Shown: in pieces, positions 48,618 to 56,694 of the stretch
How the letters are laid out: each line of letters opens with the position of its first letter
Position numbering within the stretch: position 1 is the stretch's first letter
NCBI RefSeq assembly: GCF_008180615.1
Contig: NZ_VTEH01000028.1
Coordinates: 1-57,577, forward strand
DNA length: 57,577 bases
Source: Rossellomorea vietnamensis
GTDB lineage: Bacteria; Bacillota; Bacilli; Bacillales; Bacillaceae_B
Reading direction: 5' to 3'
Position numbers and translations under genes: made by a program
The notes under the pieces: model-generated
Seen by the model: only the letters and a program-made list of their open reading frames with translations
What the model was told of the DNA's origin: nothing
The model's database searches: none

Positions 48618-49275
48618 CATAACATTACCAGAACTTGTAGATCTTAAAGAAGAAATAAATAGTTTTATTGAACTTGAGTTTAATAATCTAGATGAACAAG
48701 AGAAAAACCATCTAAGATTCATTTTAAAAAGGATTGTGTTTTTGAAGTATTTGATTAGACAAAATGGCGAGGATTACAGATTAAACGCATTAACTTCTGA
48801 CATTATGTATTTAATAAGTTCAATAAAAAAAGGGGAAACAAGATATTATTATTTTAATCTAAGGTCAATCATTGAACAAAGTCTGCGACTTATAAATGGT
48901 ATCACCTCTAAAGATACAATAAGTAATGCAAGTATAATGGAAAAAACTCAAGAATTAGTAAGTGAACACAGTGTAGAAATTAACTTAGATATTATTAAAG
49001 ACGAGTATAATACCTCATGTCTATACGTACATGGAAATGAGGATGCTAAAATGGAGCTAGCTCAATTTTATAATAATTGTATGGAAAACAAACCCATTAA
49101 AGGTTTATCCCAAAAATTAAATGTGCTTGTCAAATTGATTAAAGAGTTATTTGATTTAATTTTAGTTAGTCAAAATTCTATTGTAGACGCTGCTTACCAC
49201 AGAAGGAAGACAATATTAAAATTCTTAGTTGGCCAACAGTCATATCAAAAATTCGAACAGTATAAACTTGATTAG
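48604..49275 (+). CDS. Hypothetical helical protein, third gene of the ParA operon
   Basis: The 223-aa protein starts at ATG 48604, 14 bp before the previous stop. Features: LRFILKRIVFLKYLIRQNGE, RYYYFNLRSIIEQSLRLING (a pattern of LR-x2-E helices common in HEPN/DUF5677-like proteins) and YNTSCLYVHGNEDAKMELAQ with a conserved-looking Tyr-Val-His. It could be the effector of the operon. No membrane segment. The HEPN resemblance is a guess from the helix pattern; the canonical RNxxxH is not present. Confidence 0.7.
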   Translation: MGTIDITLPELVDLKEEINSFIELEFNNLDEQEKNHLRFILKRIVFLKYLIRQNGEDYRLNALTSDIMYLISSIKKGETRYYYFNLRSIIEQSLRLINGITSKDTISNASIMEKTQELVSEHSVEINLDIIKDEYNTSCLYVHGNEDAKMELAQFYNNCMENKPIKGLSQKLNVLVKLIKELFDLILVSQNSIVDAAYHRRKTILKFLVGQQSYQKFEQYKLD

Positions 49276-49278
49276 TTA

Positions 49279-49425
49279 AAGGGACAGGTGAACTGTCCCA
49301 AGTTGATAATAGACAAAATGATTATTCCGATGCTCCTGTCGAATATGTGAAATTTGAGGATTGAGTCTTCAAGAAATTCACTATAGATTAGACAAGGAAC
49401 CTGTCCCACCTTCCCTTTATGCGAA
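49279..49425. repeat. GGGACAG-type intergenic repeat
   Basis: It opens with AAGGGACAGGTGAACTGTCCC, has CGATGCTCCTGTCGAATATG in the middle and ends AAGGAACCTGTCCCACC. Same family as 2540-2824 and 5175-5310; this is the clearest copy. Confidence 0.7.
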
Positions 49426-49533
49426 AAAATATTTCAGGACACCCCTCCTTCTATTGAAGTGATTTATATACTGATTATGTGTTGTATATTAAAATAAAAT
49501 TACTATACATCCTTTTTTGGGGGGGAGCCTTAT

Positions 49534-50156
49534 ATGTCAGATCATGAAATAACAGAAAGCAAAGTAGGTAAATTGTTGGATTGGGCTTATGAAAAGTCTG
49601 TAAATGGAATACCAGGCACCGATACAGCCTATGAATTAGCTGAGAATTTTATGTCGAAGCACGATTCAATAGATAAAGCTATTAATAGCCTTATTCGCTG
49701 GCAGAACACAAAATCTGCAACAAGTGGTTTTTTATCAGGATTAGGTGGATTGATCACTTTGCCTGTAGCTATTCCGGCTAATATTGCTTCTGTTACATAT
49801 GTACAAATTAGAATGATTGCAGCCATTGCCCATATGAAAGGCTACGATTTAAAAGATGACCAAGTTAAATCATTTGTATTTGTATGTTTAACAGGTCAAG
49901 CAGCATCGGACATACTAAAACAAACCGGCATAAAAGTAGGTACAGCCCTTACAACACAGGCTATTAAAAAAATACCTGTAGAAATCATTAGATCAATAAA
50001 CAAAGCAGTTGTATAAGGCTGGTAACGAAATTTGGAGAAAAAGGTGTTGTTAACTTAGGAAAAGCTGTTCCTCTAGTTGGAGGCTTTATTGGTGGGACAG
50101 TCGATGGAATTGGTACAAATATTATAGGAAAAACAGCAAAGAGGGTATTTGTTTAA
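49534..50156 (+). pseudogene. EcsC-family protein, frameshifted near the C-terminus
   Basis: The frame from 49534 encodes a typical EcsC protein (MSDHEITESKVGKLLDWAYE, SGFLSGLGGLITLPVAIPAN, YVQIRMIAAIAHMKGYDLKD) but ends at 50016. The missing tail continues in another frame: LVTKFGEKGVVNLGKAVPLV, then GGFIGGTVDGIGTNIIGKTA. One base appears lost at about 50012. The ribosome binding site is an unusual run of seven G. The 160-aa truncated product may still be made. Confidence 0.75.
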
Positions 50157-50199
50157 AAAAGGGGCAAGGTTCTCAACGTTTCCTCTCTGCCTGATAGAC

Positions 50200-50240
50200 A
50201 GATTGTACTCTGGGACAAGGTGGTGGTCCTGTCCCAAGTT
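50200..50240. repeat. GGGACA inverted repeat
   Basis: CTGGGACAAGG and GGTCCTGTCCCAAG form a short inverted repeat of the GGGACAG family between the EcsC pseudogene and the MazG gene end. Confidence 0.5.
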
Positions 50241-50249
50241 TAATTTGGA

Positions 50250-50558
50250 TTATTTATTTTCTACAGGATACTTCACACCATTCTTCTCCAACTTCTCCTC
50301 AACAATCTTCTTCACATCCAAATCAAGATCAGAACAAAGCATCAGCGAATAGATGAGAACATCCGCGATTTCTTCCCGGATGTTCTCTTTATTTTCATGA
50401 AGTGCTTTTTCGCTGCTGATCCATTGGAAATCTTCCAGAAGCTCTGCTGCTTCTATTGAGATGGAGATGGCAAGGTCCTTAGGGTTATGGTATTGACGCC
50501 AGTTGCGGTCATCCCTGAATTTATTTACTGAATCAATTAGACTCTGTATATCACTCAT
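50250..50558 (-). CDS. MazG-like nucleotide pyrophosphohydrolase
   Basis: The 102-aa protein of the all-alpha NTP-PPase type (RS21-C6/MazG-like): NWRQYHNPKDLAISISIEAA, then AELLEDFQWIS with the ExxE metal site and REEIADVLIYSLMLCSDLDL with the second ExxD site. It hydrolyses (d)NTPs to monophosphates. Its start overlaps the end of the upstream DUF2075 gene by 8 bp, so they are coupled. Nucleotide pools are a common target or signal in phage defence, but a house-cleaning role is equally possible. Confidence 0.9.
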   Translation of the reverse strand: MSDIQSLIDSVNKFRDDRNWRQYHNPKDLAISISIEAAELLEDFQWISSEKALHENKENIREEIADVLIYSLMLCSDLDLDVKKIVEEKLEKNGVKYPVENK

Positions 50559-52209
50559 ATTGATTTTCTCCTTTGCTTTGCAACTCCAGTAATCTTTTCC
50601 TTAATGTAGAATCTGTAGCATATATATATAAGCCGCTGATCCCGCGCTTCATCAGAACGTTGATAGAGTTCAAAATGATTTCTTCTTTTATCTCCTGGTT
50701 CTTTTCCGGGGATAGGTCTGTTCTTGAAAAAAACGCTCCGGTGTCTTTATATTTTGAAGGGTCAATTACCAGCCGATCATTTTCTTCATCATAACTGACA
50801 GAGGGGCCAAGGACCACGCCGACATAATTTAGGTCAAATCCTTGAACAGTGTAGATTGAGCCGACCTCTTTGATGGATTCGGGATATTCCGCCCACGTGA
50901 TGTTATCTTGAGTACTATTCCAGGGCATGTTGATTCCTTCTTCGTCTACGATGTAGGTCTTCTTATCTTTTTTATGCAGGTAATCAAATGTTGAGACGAT
51001 ACGTGAAAGACCGACTTCATCATTCTTACACTCAATGGCTTCTTTAAAGGCTGAAGCTTCTTCAAAAATTTTCAGTTCAAACTTTGAATCTTCCTTTTTA
51101 GGTGGTAAAGGAAGCAACTCTTTCGCAACAAAGTGATCAATCCACCTCATTGTTTCAGGGTTGGCGTTCATCCTCAATTGATCAGTCAGCTTTACGGTTT
51201 TGGCATTGTACTGATTTGTAATTTCCTCAAGCAATCGATCATCCCAGTAGCTTTTAATTTTCAGCACTTGCTTCGGGTCAAAAATAACAATGGTGGTTTT
51301 GCTGCGTTTAATAATTTCATCCAGCTGGTTCTGATACCGGAAGTTATTATAGGAATCTTCCTTTGTAAGGAGAAGGTGAGCTTCGTCTACTAAAACGATA
51401 TCAGCCTTCGAGTCTTCCTTTGTCTTCTGATTAATGAAGGGTGTAGGTTTCATGAGGCTCTTCTTCTTTAGATTAGGCAAGCTGTTAGCAATCCCTTTAT
51501 AAGTCTTCAGCATTTCTCCATGATTCACCAGGAGGTAATTATCCGTTCCGTGGAGGGAGGAGCTGCTATCATGAGCTAAGTCTTGAATAGTGTTAAACAA
51601 AGAGCTTAACAGAACGCTCTTTCCTGATCCGGCGTCACCTTCAATCGCAATCACGTGGTTGCCTTCACGGTTGATATTTTCTTTGCAGAACTCAAGAATT
51701 TCATTTTTAATATCAAGCTGCTGAGATGTGAGCTCTTTATAGGGAGATAACTTGTAAATATCTTTATTTCTCAGGTTTTCGATAGTTTCATAAACGACCT
51801 TCTCTTCTCTAAGCTTCTCCCAAATCTCTTGAAAAAGTTTTACATCATAAAAGCATTTCTTATAGTAATCGTGCATTTCCCTGGAGTTCGTCTGGCTCAC
51901 ATTCTGCAGCTGGTAGCGATTATCAGCAATAAAGAAGTTTATAAGATTAGACTCGATGTTATAGGTCGCCGACTGATTAAACTTCTCATGACCAATTAAG
52001 ATCGAACGATTTAAGTTCTTCCGCCTTTTATCTTCTAAATGATTCTTCAAACGCCGTGCAGCTTGAACCGTTTGTCCTATATAGGCAGAGGGCTTTTTCT
52101 TGTCATTGTAAAGAATATATACGATTGGATAGTTGTTTAAGTGGACAGTTTTTACATGATTGAGATGGTCATGATTGAAGTCTTTCTTTTCTACGATAAG
52201 TTCGTTCAT
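50551..52209 (-). CDS. GIY-YIG nuclease - DUF2075 NTPase/helicase fusion
   Basis: The 552-aa protein has an N-terminal GIY-YIG module (YPIVYILYND...SAYIGQTVQAARRLKNHLE, residues about 27-60, with the second GIY half replaced by VYIL), then a P-loop NTPase of DUF2075: Walker A EGDAGSGKSVLLSS, Walker B ADIVLVDEAHLLLT, KTTIVIFDPKQVL, LTDQLRMN and the C-terminal SIYTVQGFDLNYVGVVLGPS helicase-type motif. ATG 52209 has AGG at weak spacing. Nuclease plus helicase-like NTPase plus MazG suggests a defence role; family members are often annotated only as DUF2075. Confidence 0.85.
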   Translation of the reverse strand: MNELIVEKKDFNHDHLNHVKTVHLNNYPIVYILYNDKKKPSAYIGQTVQAARRLKNHLEDKRRKNLNRSILIGHEKFNQSATYNIESNLINFFIADNRYQLQNVSQTNSREMHDYYKKCFYDVKLFQEIWEKLREEKVVYETIENLRNKDIYKLSPYKELTSQQLDIKNEILEFCKENINREGNHVIAIEGDAGSGKSVLLSSLFNTIQDLAHDSSSSLHGTDNYLLVNHGEMLKTYKGIANSLPNLKKKSLMKPTPFINQKTKEDSKADIVLVDEAHLLLTKEDSYNNFRYQNQLDEIIKRSKTTIVIFDPKQVLKIKSYWDDRLLEEITNQYNAKTVKLTDQLRMNANPETMRWIDHFVAKELLPLPPKKEDSKFELKIFEEASAFKEAIECKNDEVGLSRIVSTFDYLHKKDKKTYIVDEEGINMPWNSTQDNITWAEYPESIKEVGSIYTVQGFDLNYVGVVLGPSVSYDEENDRLVIDPSKYKDTGAFFSRTDLSPEKNQEIKEEIILNSINVLMKRGISGLYIYATDSTLRKRLLELQSKGENQYE

Positions 52210-52300
52210 TCTTATAACCTCAAGTTTCTTTTCTTTAAATAGTAACATAACAACAAGGTAAAATTTAACAAAGTAGAATCTATTCAGTCCAATACTTCGG

Positions 52301-52348
52301 TTGCCACCATAATATAGTATGGTGGCAAAAAGCCATCAATTAATTGAT
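52301..52348. promoter_or_regulatory. Perfect 11-bp hairpin and 14-bp palindrome between divergent units
   Basis: TTGCCACCATA / TATGGTGGCAA with a 6-nt loop (52301-52328), then ATCAATTAATTGAT (52335-52348). There is no T-run on either strand, so it is not a simple terminator. It lies in the 246-bp space between the DUF2075 gene and the first reverse transcriptase gene. Confidence 0.45.
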
Positions 52349-52397
52349 ACTCACCCATACCAAATGGTTGCATAATAACGCGATTTACAGAACAAGT

Positions 52398-52426
52398 TTG
52401 TGTAAGAAACGGTAAAATAATAGTAT
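52398..52426 (+). promoter_or_regulatory. Candidate promoter of drt3a
   Basis: TTGTGT (52398-52403), 17-bp spacer, TAGTAT (52421-52426). The start site would be near 52433, which excludes the upstream in-frame ATG at 52429. Confidence 0.5.
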
Positions 52427-52455
52427 TAATGTATATTTGTAGACTAGGTTATAGA

Positions 52456-54042
52456 ATGATAATAAGTAAAAATTCATTGAAAGAAGCGTGGATAAATATG
52501 AAACTTAATAATCTGTACAATTTTAAAAACACTGTGAAGTATTTTTTGGATATAGACAGTATGGAGTATCCAGATAATATTTCGTCCTTTGATATTAACG
52601 ATTTGAGCTGGGTTGAACCTTTTAATTTTAGAGTAAAAAAGCAAGATGATAAATATCGCACGCTAAAAATTCCAAATATCTTGAACTTTGTGGCTGCATA
52701 TGAACATTATAAAGATTTATCAAACTTTGATACTATCCAGGGTATGGATCCTCTACATAAACGTTTATCTGCAAACATTAATACTGGGGACTTTGTATCA
52801 GGTGAATATGATAGGCAACTAGAGGAAGATTTTAACCGATTATGTATATATGATTATTTAATCAAGGTAGATATAAAGGAATACTATGGACGAATATATA
52901 CACATTTAATAGATTTTGAAGATCACCAAGAGCGATTTCTATCAAATATGAATCTTGGGAAGACAAACGGTTTAATCATGGGGAATTACTTGTCCTTATA
53001 TTTTGCAGAAACAAACTTAAAAAATATTAGTCATGAAATAGAAGTTGAAATAAGAGAATCGGGAATAGACTGTGAGTTCTCTTATTTTTCCGATGACTTT
53101 TACTTCTTTTGTAACAGCACTGATGAGTCTGAAGTAATAAAAATTTTCGATCAAGTCTTAGAAAAATATGAACTAGAGAGGAATGATGCTAAAAAGGAGG
53201 TCTGGACCTATGAGACTTTTAATAATTATAACCTAGTTGCTAGGTATTGGAAAAAAATTATCGCACATTGCAATTTGCGTTTTAATGATGAAAAAACTGA
53301 TAACAAACTCTATTTCATTAATCAACTTGTTTTCAGACTTTCCAAATTGGAAGATGATAAACTTAAGAAGGTCTTCATTAACAACTTTTTCAAGACGAAA
53401 TACTTTAGAGAGTTAGATCTTGAGAGGTATCAAGTTAAGGACTATGATTACCATCAGTTGTGTTTCCTACTCAAATTATCTCCAGAATCATTGTTATTTG
53501 TAGCTGATAAATTTAATGGGATGAGTAACTTTGATAATGAAAGGTTAAAGAAGTTTCTTCATGTGAGGTATAAGGAAGTACTCCAAAAGCGATTTAACGA
53601 AGAACAATTATATTTTTATTATGCTATTAAGATGTTTGGTTTTTCAGATATCTTATCAGAAACAAAGGATGGTGTAATTGAATCAAACAATCAGCTGTTA
53701 ATATCACATTATCTTAAAGAAGGACTCTTTGAAAAAAAAGATATTGATATTCTTAAAAATATGGGTGAGGAGCAATATTGGTTTCAAAATTATCATTTAA
53801 TTTTGTATACTGCCGATTTAAGAGGTGATATAGATAATAGTATTGAAAGATATTTAATACCTAAAAGCGCAAACAAGGAAAACAAAAAAAAATCATATAG
53901 AAGATTTTATAAAAAAAATATCGAATCGGGAATATCTATTATTAAAGACATTCAAGGTGTACTTGATGCGATTAATGAGTATTTGGCTTTAAGAATAGAG
54001 GAAATGGAAGAGGAATTTGAACTTGAAGATATGGACGTTTGA
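52456..54042 (+). CDS. drt3a: Defence-associated reverse transcriptase, first RT of a DRT3-type pair
   Basis: The 528-aa protein has reverse transcriptase motifs in the N-terminal half: YDYLIKVDIKEYYGRIYTHL (motif A, Asp139), TNGLIMGNYLSLYFAETNL (motif B) and CEFSYFSDDFYFFCN (motif C, xxDD at about 213-214). The C-terminal 250 residues are helical and end in acidic EEMEEEFELEDMDV. Two adjacent unknown-group RTs define DRT type 3 (UG3 with UG8). Starts at 52456 or 52498 are possible; neither has a strong ribosome binding site. No maturase, endonuclease or intron structure is present, which argues against a group II intron. Confidence 0.85.
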   Translation: MIISKNSLKEAWINMKLNNLYNFKNTVKYFLDIDSMEYPDNISSFDINDLSWVEPFNFRVKKQDDKYRTLKIPNILNFVAAYEHYKDLSNFDTIQGMDPLHKRLSANINTGDFVSGEYDRQLEEDFNRLCIYDYLIKVDIKEYYGRIYTHLIDFEDHQERFLSNMNLGKTNGLIMGNYLSLYFAETNLKNISHEIEVEIRESGIDCEFSYFSDDFYFFCNSTDESEVIKIFDQVLEKYELERNDAKKEVWTYETFNNYNLVARYWKKIIAHCNLRFNDEKTDNKLYFINQLVFRLSKLEDDKLKKVFINNFFKTKYFRELDLERYQVKDYDYHQLCFLLKLSPESLLFVADKFNGMSNFDNERLKKFLHVRYKEVLQKRFNEEQLYFYYAIKMFGFSDILSETKDGVIESNNQLLISHYLKEGLFEKKDIDILKNMGEEQYWFQNYHLILYTADLRGDIDNSIERYLIPKSANKENKKKSYRRFYKKNIESGISIIKDIQGVLDAINEYLALRIEEMEEEFELEDMDV

Positions 54043-54050
54043 TGGATAAA

Positions 54051-54079
54051 TTGACCGGCAATGGAATTTAATGTATAAT
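54051..54079 (+). promoter_or_regulatory. Sigma-A promoter of the intergenic RNA
   Basis: TTGACC (54051-54056), exactly 17-bp spacer, TATAAT (54074-54079), 9 bp after the first RT stop. It is the best promoter in the locus and would start an RNA near 54086, about 280 nt before the second RT start codon. Confidence 0.8.
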
Positions 54080-54085
54080 TTAATA

Positions 54086-54348
54086 GTCTTGTAAAAATAG
54101 TTACAAGAGAGATAGGTTTCTGGCTTGGCAAGCTTCTTTACATAAAGAACCTTCCCAAGCAACCAGACGGTTTCTAAATACTGTACAATTAATTGCAGTT
54201 CTTGGACATCAGTCAAACTTATCACAGTTATAGTTACCTCCTTAATGTAATTATAATTGAATGTTTAAAGACTTTCGCTTTTTACAAAGTGAAATAAAGT
54301 GGTCAACGGGCAATCTGTTTTATTTAAATAGATCCCAAAACAGTATGC
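54086..54348 (+). ncRNA. Predicted structured ncRNA of the DRT3 system
   Basis: The 263-nt segment between promoter and the second RT's ribosome binding site is densely structured: CTTGTAA/TTACAAG (54090-54109); CTGG-CTTGG...CCAAG-CCAG with inner TTCTTT/AAAGAA (54120-54166); ACTG...CAGT around CAATTAATTG; TTTCGCTTT/AAAGTGAAA (9 bp with one G-U, about 54270-54291); CTGTTTT/AAAACAG (about 54314-54342). There is no coding sequence with a start site. DRT3 systems are known to carry an ncRNA; ends here are inferred. Confidence 0.75.
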
Positions 54349-54365
54349 TAGGAGGTTGTTCTGTT

Positions 54366-55748
54366 ATGAAACGGAGTAAGGGGCCACGACGATTACATAA
54401 CCTTCCTAGCTCTTCTAATATTGACTGGTCCAAATACAAGCAAAAGAGTTATATACATATTGATGATCGAGTGAAAATTGAGCATTTGAAGCCTAAAATC
54501 CAAGACAGCAATTGGATTGCTTCTTATGCTTTTTTGCCGTCGATTCATTTTGAAATAATATTCAAGAAGTATATCACTATCACAGAGAGAGATGACCAGG
54601 GAAAGAAGAGAAAAAGGAAAGAGATTAAACGCAAAGTTCGTAAGATTTTTTATGCGGCTCATAAAGATAGTTTTATTTATAAATACTATGGAGATTTGTT
54701 AAATAATGCTTATAATATATATGCTGAGTCAATTGGAATAGACAATATCGCTACTGCTTATCGAAATAATAAAAAGGGTAAGAATAGCGTAGACTTTTCT
54801 TTTGAGGTATTCGATTACATGTTCAAGCAAGAGAAAGCAGTTATTATTTCAATGGATTTCACAAGTTTTTTTGATAATATCACCCATCAAACATTAAAAC
54901 AAAATTTAAAAAAGGTCTTAAATGTTGATGAATTACCAGAAGATTGGTACAAGATATTTAAAAATATAACTAAATATACATATGTTAATAAAACTGATTT
55001 GGATAAGTTCTTAAAAAATAAGTATGGTGTAAAGCAACTGAAAAAAGTAAAACCCTCTAAGTTTATGGCACCTAAAGAATTTAGAGAGTTTAAAAAAGGC
55101 AATTTGCATGTGAATAGGGAAAAATTCGGAATTCCACAAGGCTCTGGTATGAGTGCAGTGTGTTCTAATGTCCACTTAATTGAATTTGATAAGGAGATTT
55201 CTAACTGGGCAGAAAGAAAAAATAGGAGTATCTTATATAGAAGGTATTGTGATGATCTTATTTTAGTAATACCTATTTCTGATGAAGGAAGAGATACTTT
55301 CCAATCGATAAGTGATCAAATATTAGATATTGTTAAAAAATATAAAAAAGATGGACTAAACATACAAAAAGAGAAGACAGAAATTCGACTATTTAAGAAT
55401 GGGAGAATATATACCGAAAACCTAGAGCTATCTAAGTTAGATTATTTAGGGTTTGTTACTGATGGAGAATTTATCAGCTTAAGAGAAAAGAGTTTATTTA
55501 AATATTATTCTAGAGCTTTTAGGAAAGCAAAAACTAGCAAACGGATATCGTTAGCAACCAAACGACCAGGTCCTAAGAAAGAACTTTATAATCTATATAC
55601 TCACTTAGGTCATCGTTACAAGGGCTACGGTAATTTTGTATCCTATGCTTATAAAGCTCATGAGAAAATGAATCAATTGCCATGTCATAGTTTAATCCGT
55701 AGACAAGTAAAAAGACATTGGTATAGAGTGCATAAGAGATTGAAATAA
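54366..55748 (+). CDS. drt3b: Defence-associated reverse transcriptase, second RT of a DRT3-type pair
   Basis: The 460-aa protein starts at the ATG 9 nt after CTAGGAGG; the in-frame sequence upstream to 54261 belongs to the predicted ncRNA. RT motifs: AVIISMDFTSFFDNITHQTL (motif A, Asp164), KFGIPQGSGMSAVCSNVHLI (motif B), ILYRRYCDDLILVIP (motif C, YCDD at about 294-297), LNIQKEKTEIRLF and LDYLGFVTDG. The basic C-terminal 90 residues (SRAFRKAKTSKRISLATKRP) may bind nucleic acid. With the first RT and the intergenic RNA it forms a DRT3-type antiviral locus. Confidence 0.88.
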   Translation: MKRSKGPRRLHNLPSSSNIDWSKYKQKSYIHIDDRVKIEHLKPKIQDSNWIASYAFLPSIHFEIIFKKYITITERDDQGKKRKRKEIKRKVRKIFYAAHKDSFIYKYYGDLLNNAYNIYAESIGIDNIATAYRNNKKGKNSVDFSFEVFDYMFKQEKAVIISMDFTSFFDNITHQTLKQNLKKVLNVDELPEDWYKIFKNITKYTYVNKTDLDKFLKNKYGVKQLKKVKPSKFMAPKEFREFKKGNLHVNREKFGIPQGSGMSAVCSNVHLIEFDKEISNWAERKNRSILYRRYCDDLILVIPISDEGRDTFQSISDQILDIVKKYKKDGLNIQKEKTEIRLFKNGRIYTENLELSKLDYLGFVTDGEFISLREKSLFKYYSRAFRKAKTSKRISLATKRPGPKKELYNLYTHLGHRYKGYGNFVSYAYKAHEKMNQLPCHSLIRRQVKRHWYRVHKRLK

Positions 55749-55766
55749 AATTATAGTTAATAAATG

Positions 55767-55820
55767 AAAACCTGAGGATGTAGACGAGGTAACTTTTTCT
55801 CGTTCTCATCCTCAGTTTTA
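55767..55820. terminator. Terminator after drt3b, bidirectional
   Basis: CTGAGGATG / CATCCTCAG outer stem and ACGAG / CTCGT inner stem; A-run on the left, TTTTAA on the right. Shared with the convergent membrane-protein gene. Confidence 0.85.
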
Positions 55821-55833
55821 ATACGCGTGCAAA

Positions 55834-56670
55834 TTATAATTCAATATTCCTTTGTTTATACATCTCAGGGATCTCTTTTTTTGAACTCCGTAAAACTCTA
55901 TCCTCCCAAAAATCGATTATTTTTGGGGAGCGTTTTTCAAGAACCTTCTTAATAAGTGACTCTCGTTGATTTCTTAAACCAGCAATACTTGCTCCAATTA
56001 TCATTAAGAATCCATAAATCATTATAGATAAGGTTAATACAAGGACAGATAGCAATATCGTCCCACTCGGAAAATATTTTATAAGAAAGTAATCCCATAT
56101 TGAATAAAAGACAAAGATTAGTGATGCTAAGGTTGTAAAGTGAATAGCTTGAAATAGGAAGTGGAGAACTTCTTTGCAAATTTTAATGAAGATATTAGAG
56201 GTTAAGGTGCTCTGAAACCACCTATACTCCCCATATAATGAATCAAAATTCTTCCAATATTCCTCATCTACCATAATTCTAAGAGATTCTAACTGTCTCC
56301 AGAACTCTTCCCAGTCTTTAACATCTCGACTTATCTTAAATGTCTGATATAGCTTTTCACATTTAAAATGCCAGCGAATGATGAATTTGTTACCGAGTTT
56401 GTATAGAGTGGGATTTAGTGAGTTGAATTCGCGAAAAAAGTCATCAATTAGTCCTTCTCGCAATGCAGGGTCATTGGTTTCAGAGATATGCTGTAATGTG
56501 AAGTTTAATGGCCCACAAACTTCCTTTAGATTAGTGTCCACTTGTAATAAAAACCTATTTATTTTGCCGCTTCTTTGTCCACTTATATATCCTAAAGAAG
56601 CTGCCAGTATAGCAATAACTACAGGCAGATATGGTAAATACTCTTCGATGATAAATCCCCCTTTTAGCAT
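55834..56670 (-). CDS. Membrane protein of unknown function
   Basis: The protein of up to 278 aa has one N-terminal helix (YLPYLPVVIAILAASLGYIS), a soluble middle of about 145 residues, and two C-terminal helices (TTLASLIFVFYSIWDYFLIK, LLSVLVLTLSIMIYGFLMII) with a basic tail. The only ATG (56670) has no ribosome binding site before it; AAAAGGGGGA lies inside the first codons, so translation may start at a rare ATC/ATT codon about eight codons in. Next to DRT3 and convergent with it; a defence accessory role is only a guess. Confidence 0.65.
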   Translation of the reverse strand: MLKGGFIIEEYLPYLPVVIAILAASLGYISGQRSGKINRFLLQVDTNLKEVCGPLNFTLQHISETNDPALREGLIDDFFREFNSLNPTLYKLGNKFIIRWHFKCEKLYQTFKISRDVKDWEEFWRQLESLRIMVDEEYWKNFDSLYGEYRWFQSTLTSNIFIKICKEVLHFLFQAIHFTTLASLIFVFYSIWDYFLIKYFPSGTILLSVLVLTLSIMIYGFLMIIGASIAGLRNQRESLIKKVLEKRSPKIIDFWEDRVLRSSKKEIPEMYKQRNIEL

Positions 56671-56694
56671 ATTTGATTTTTAAATAGTAAAGTC

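Noticed and set aside
52429..55748. Group II intron or retron
   Set aside because: No maturase or endonuclease domain, no intron domain V/VI, no msr/msd-type inverted repeats before a single RT; two tandem RTs fit DRT3 better.
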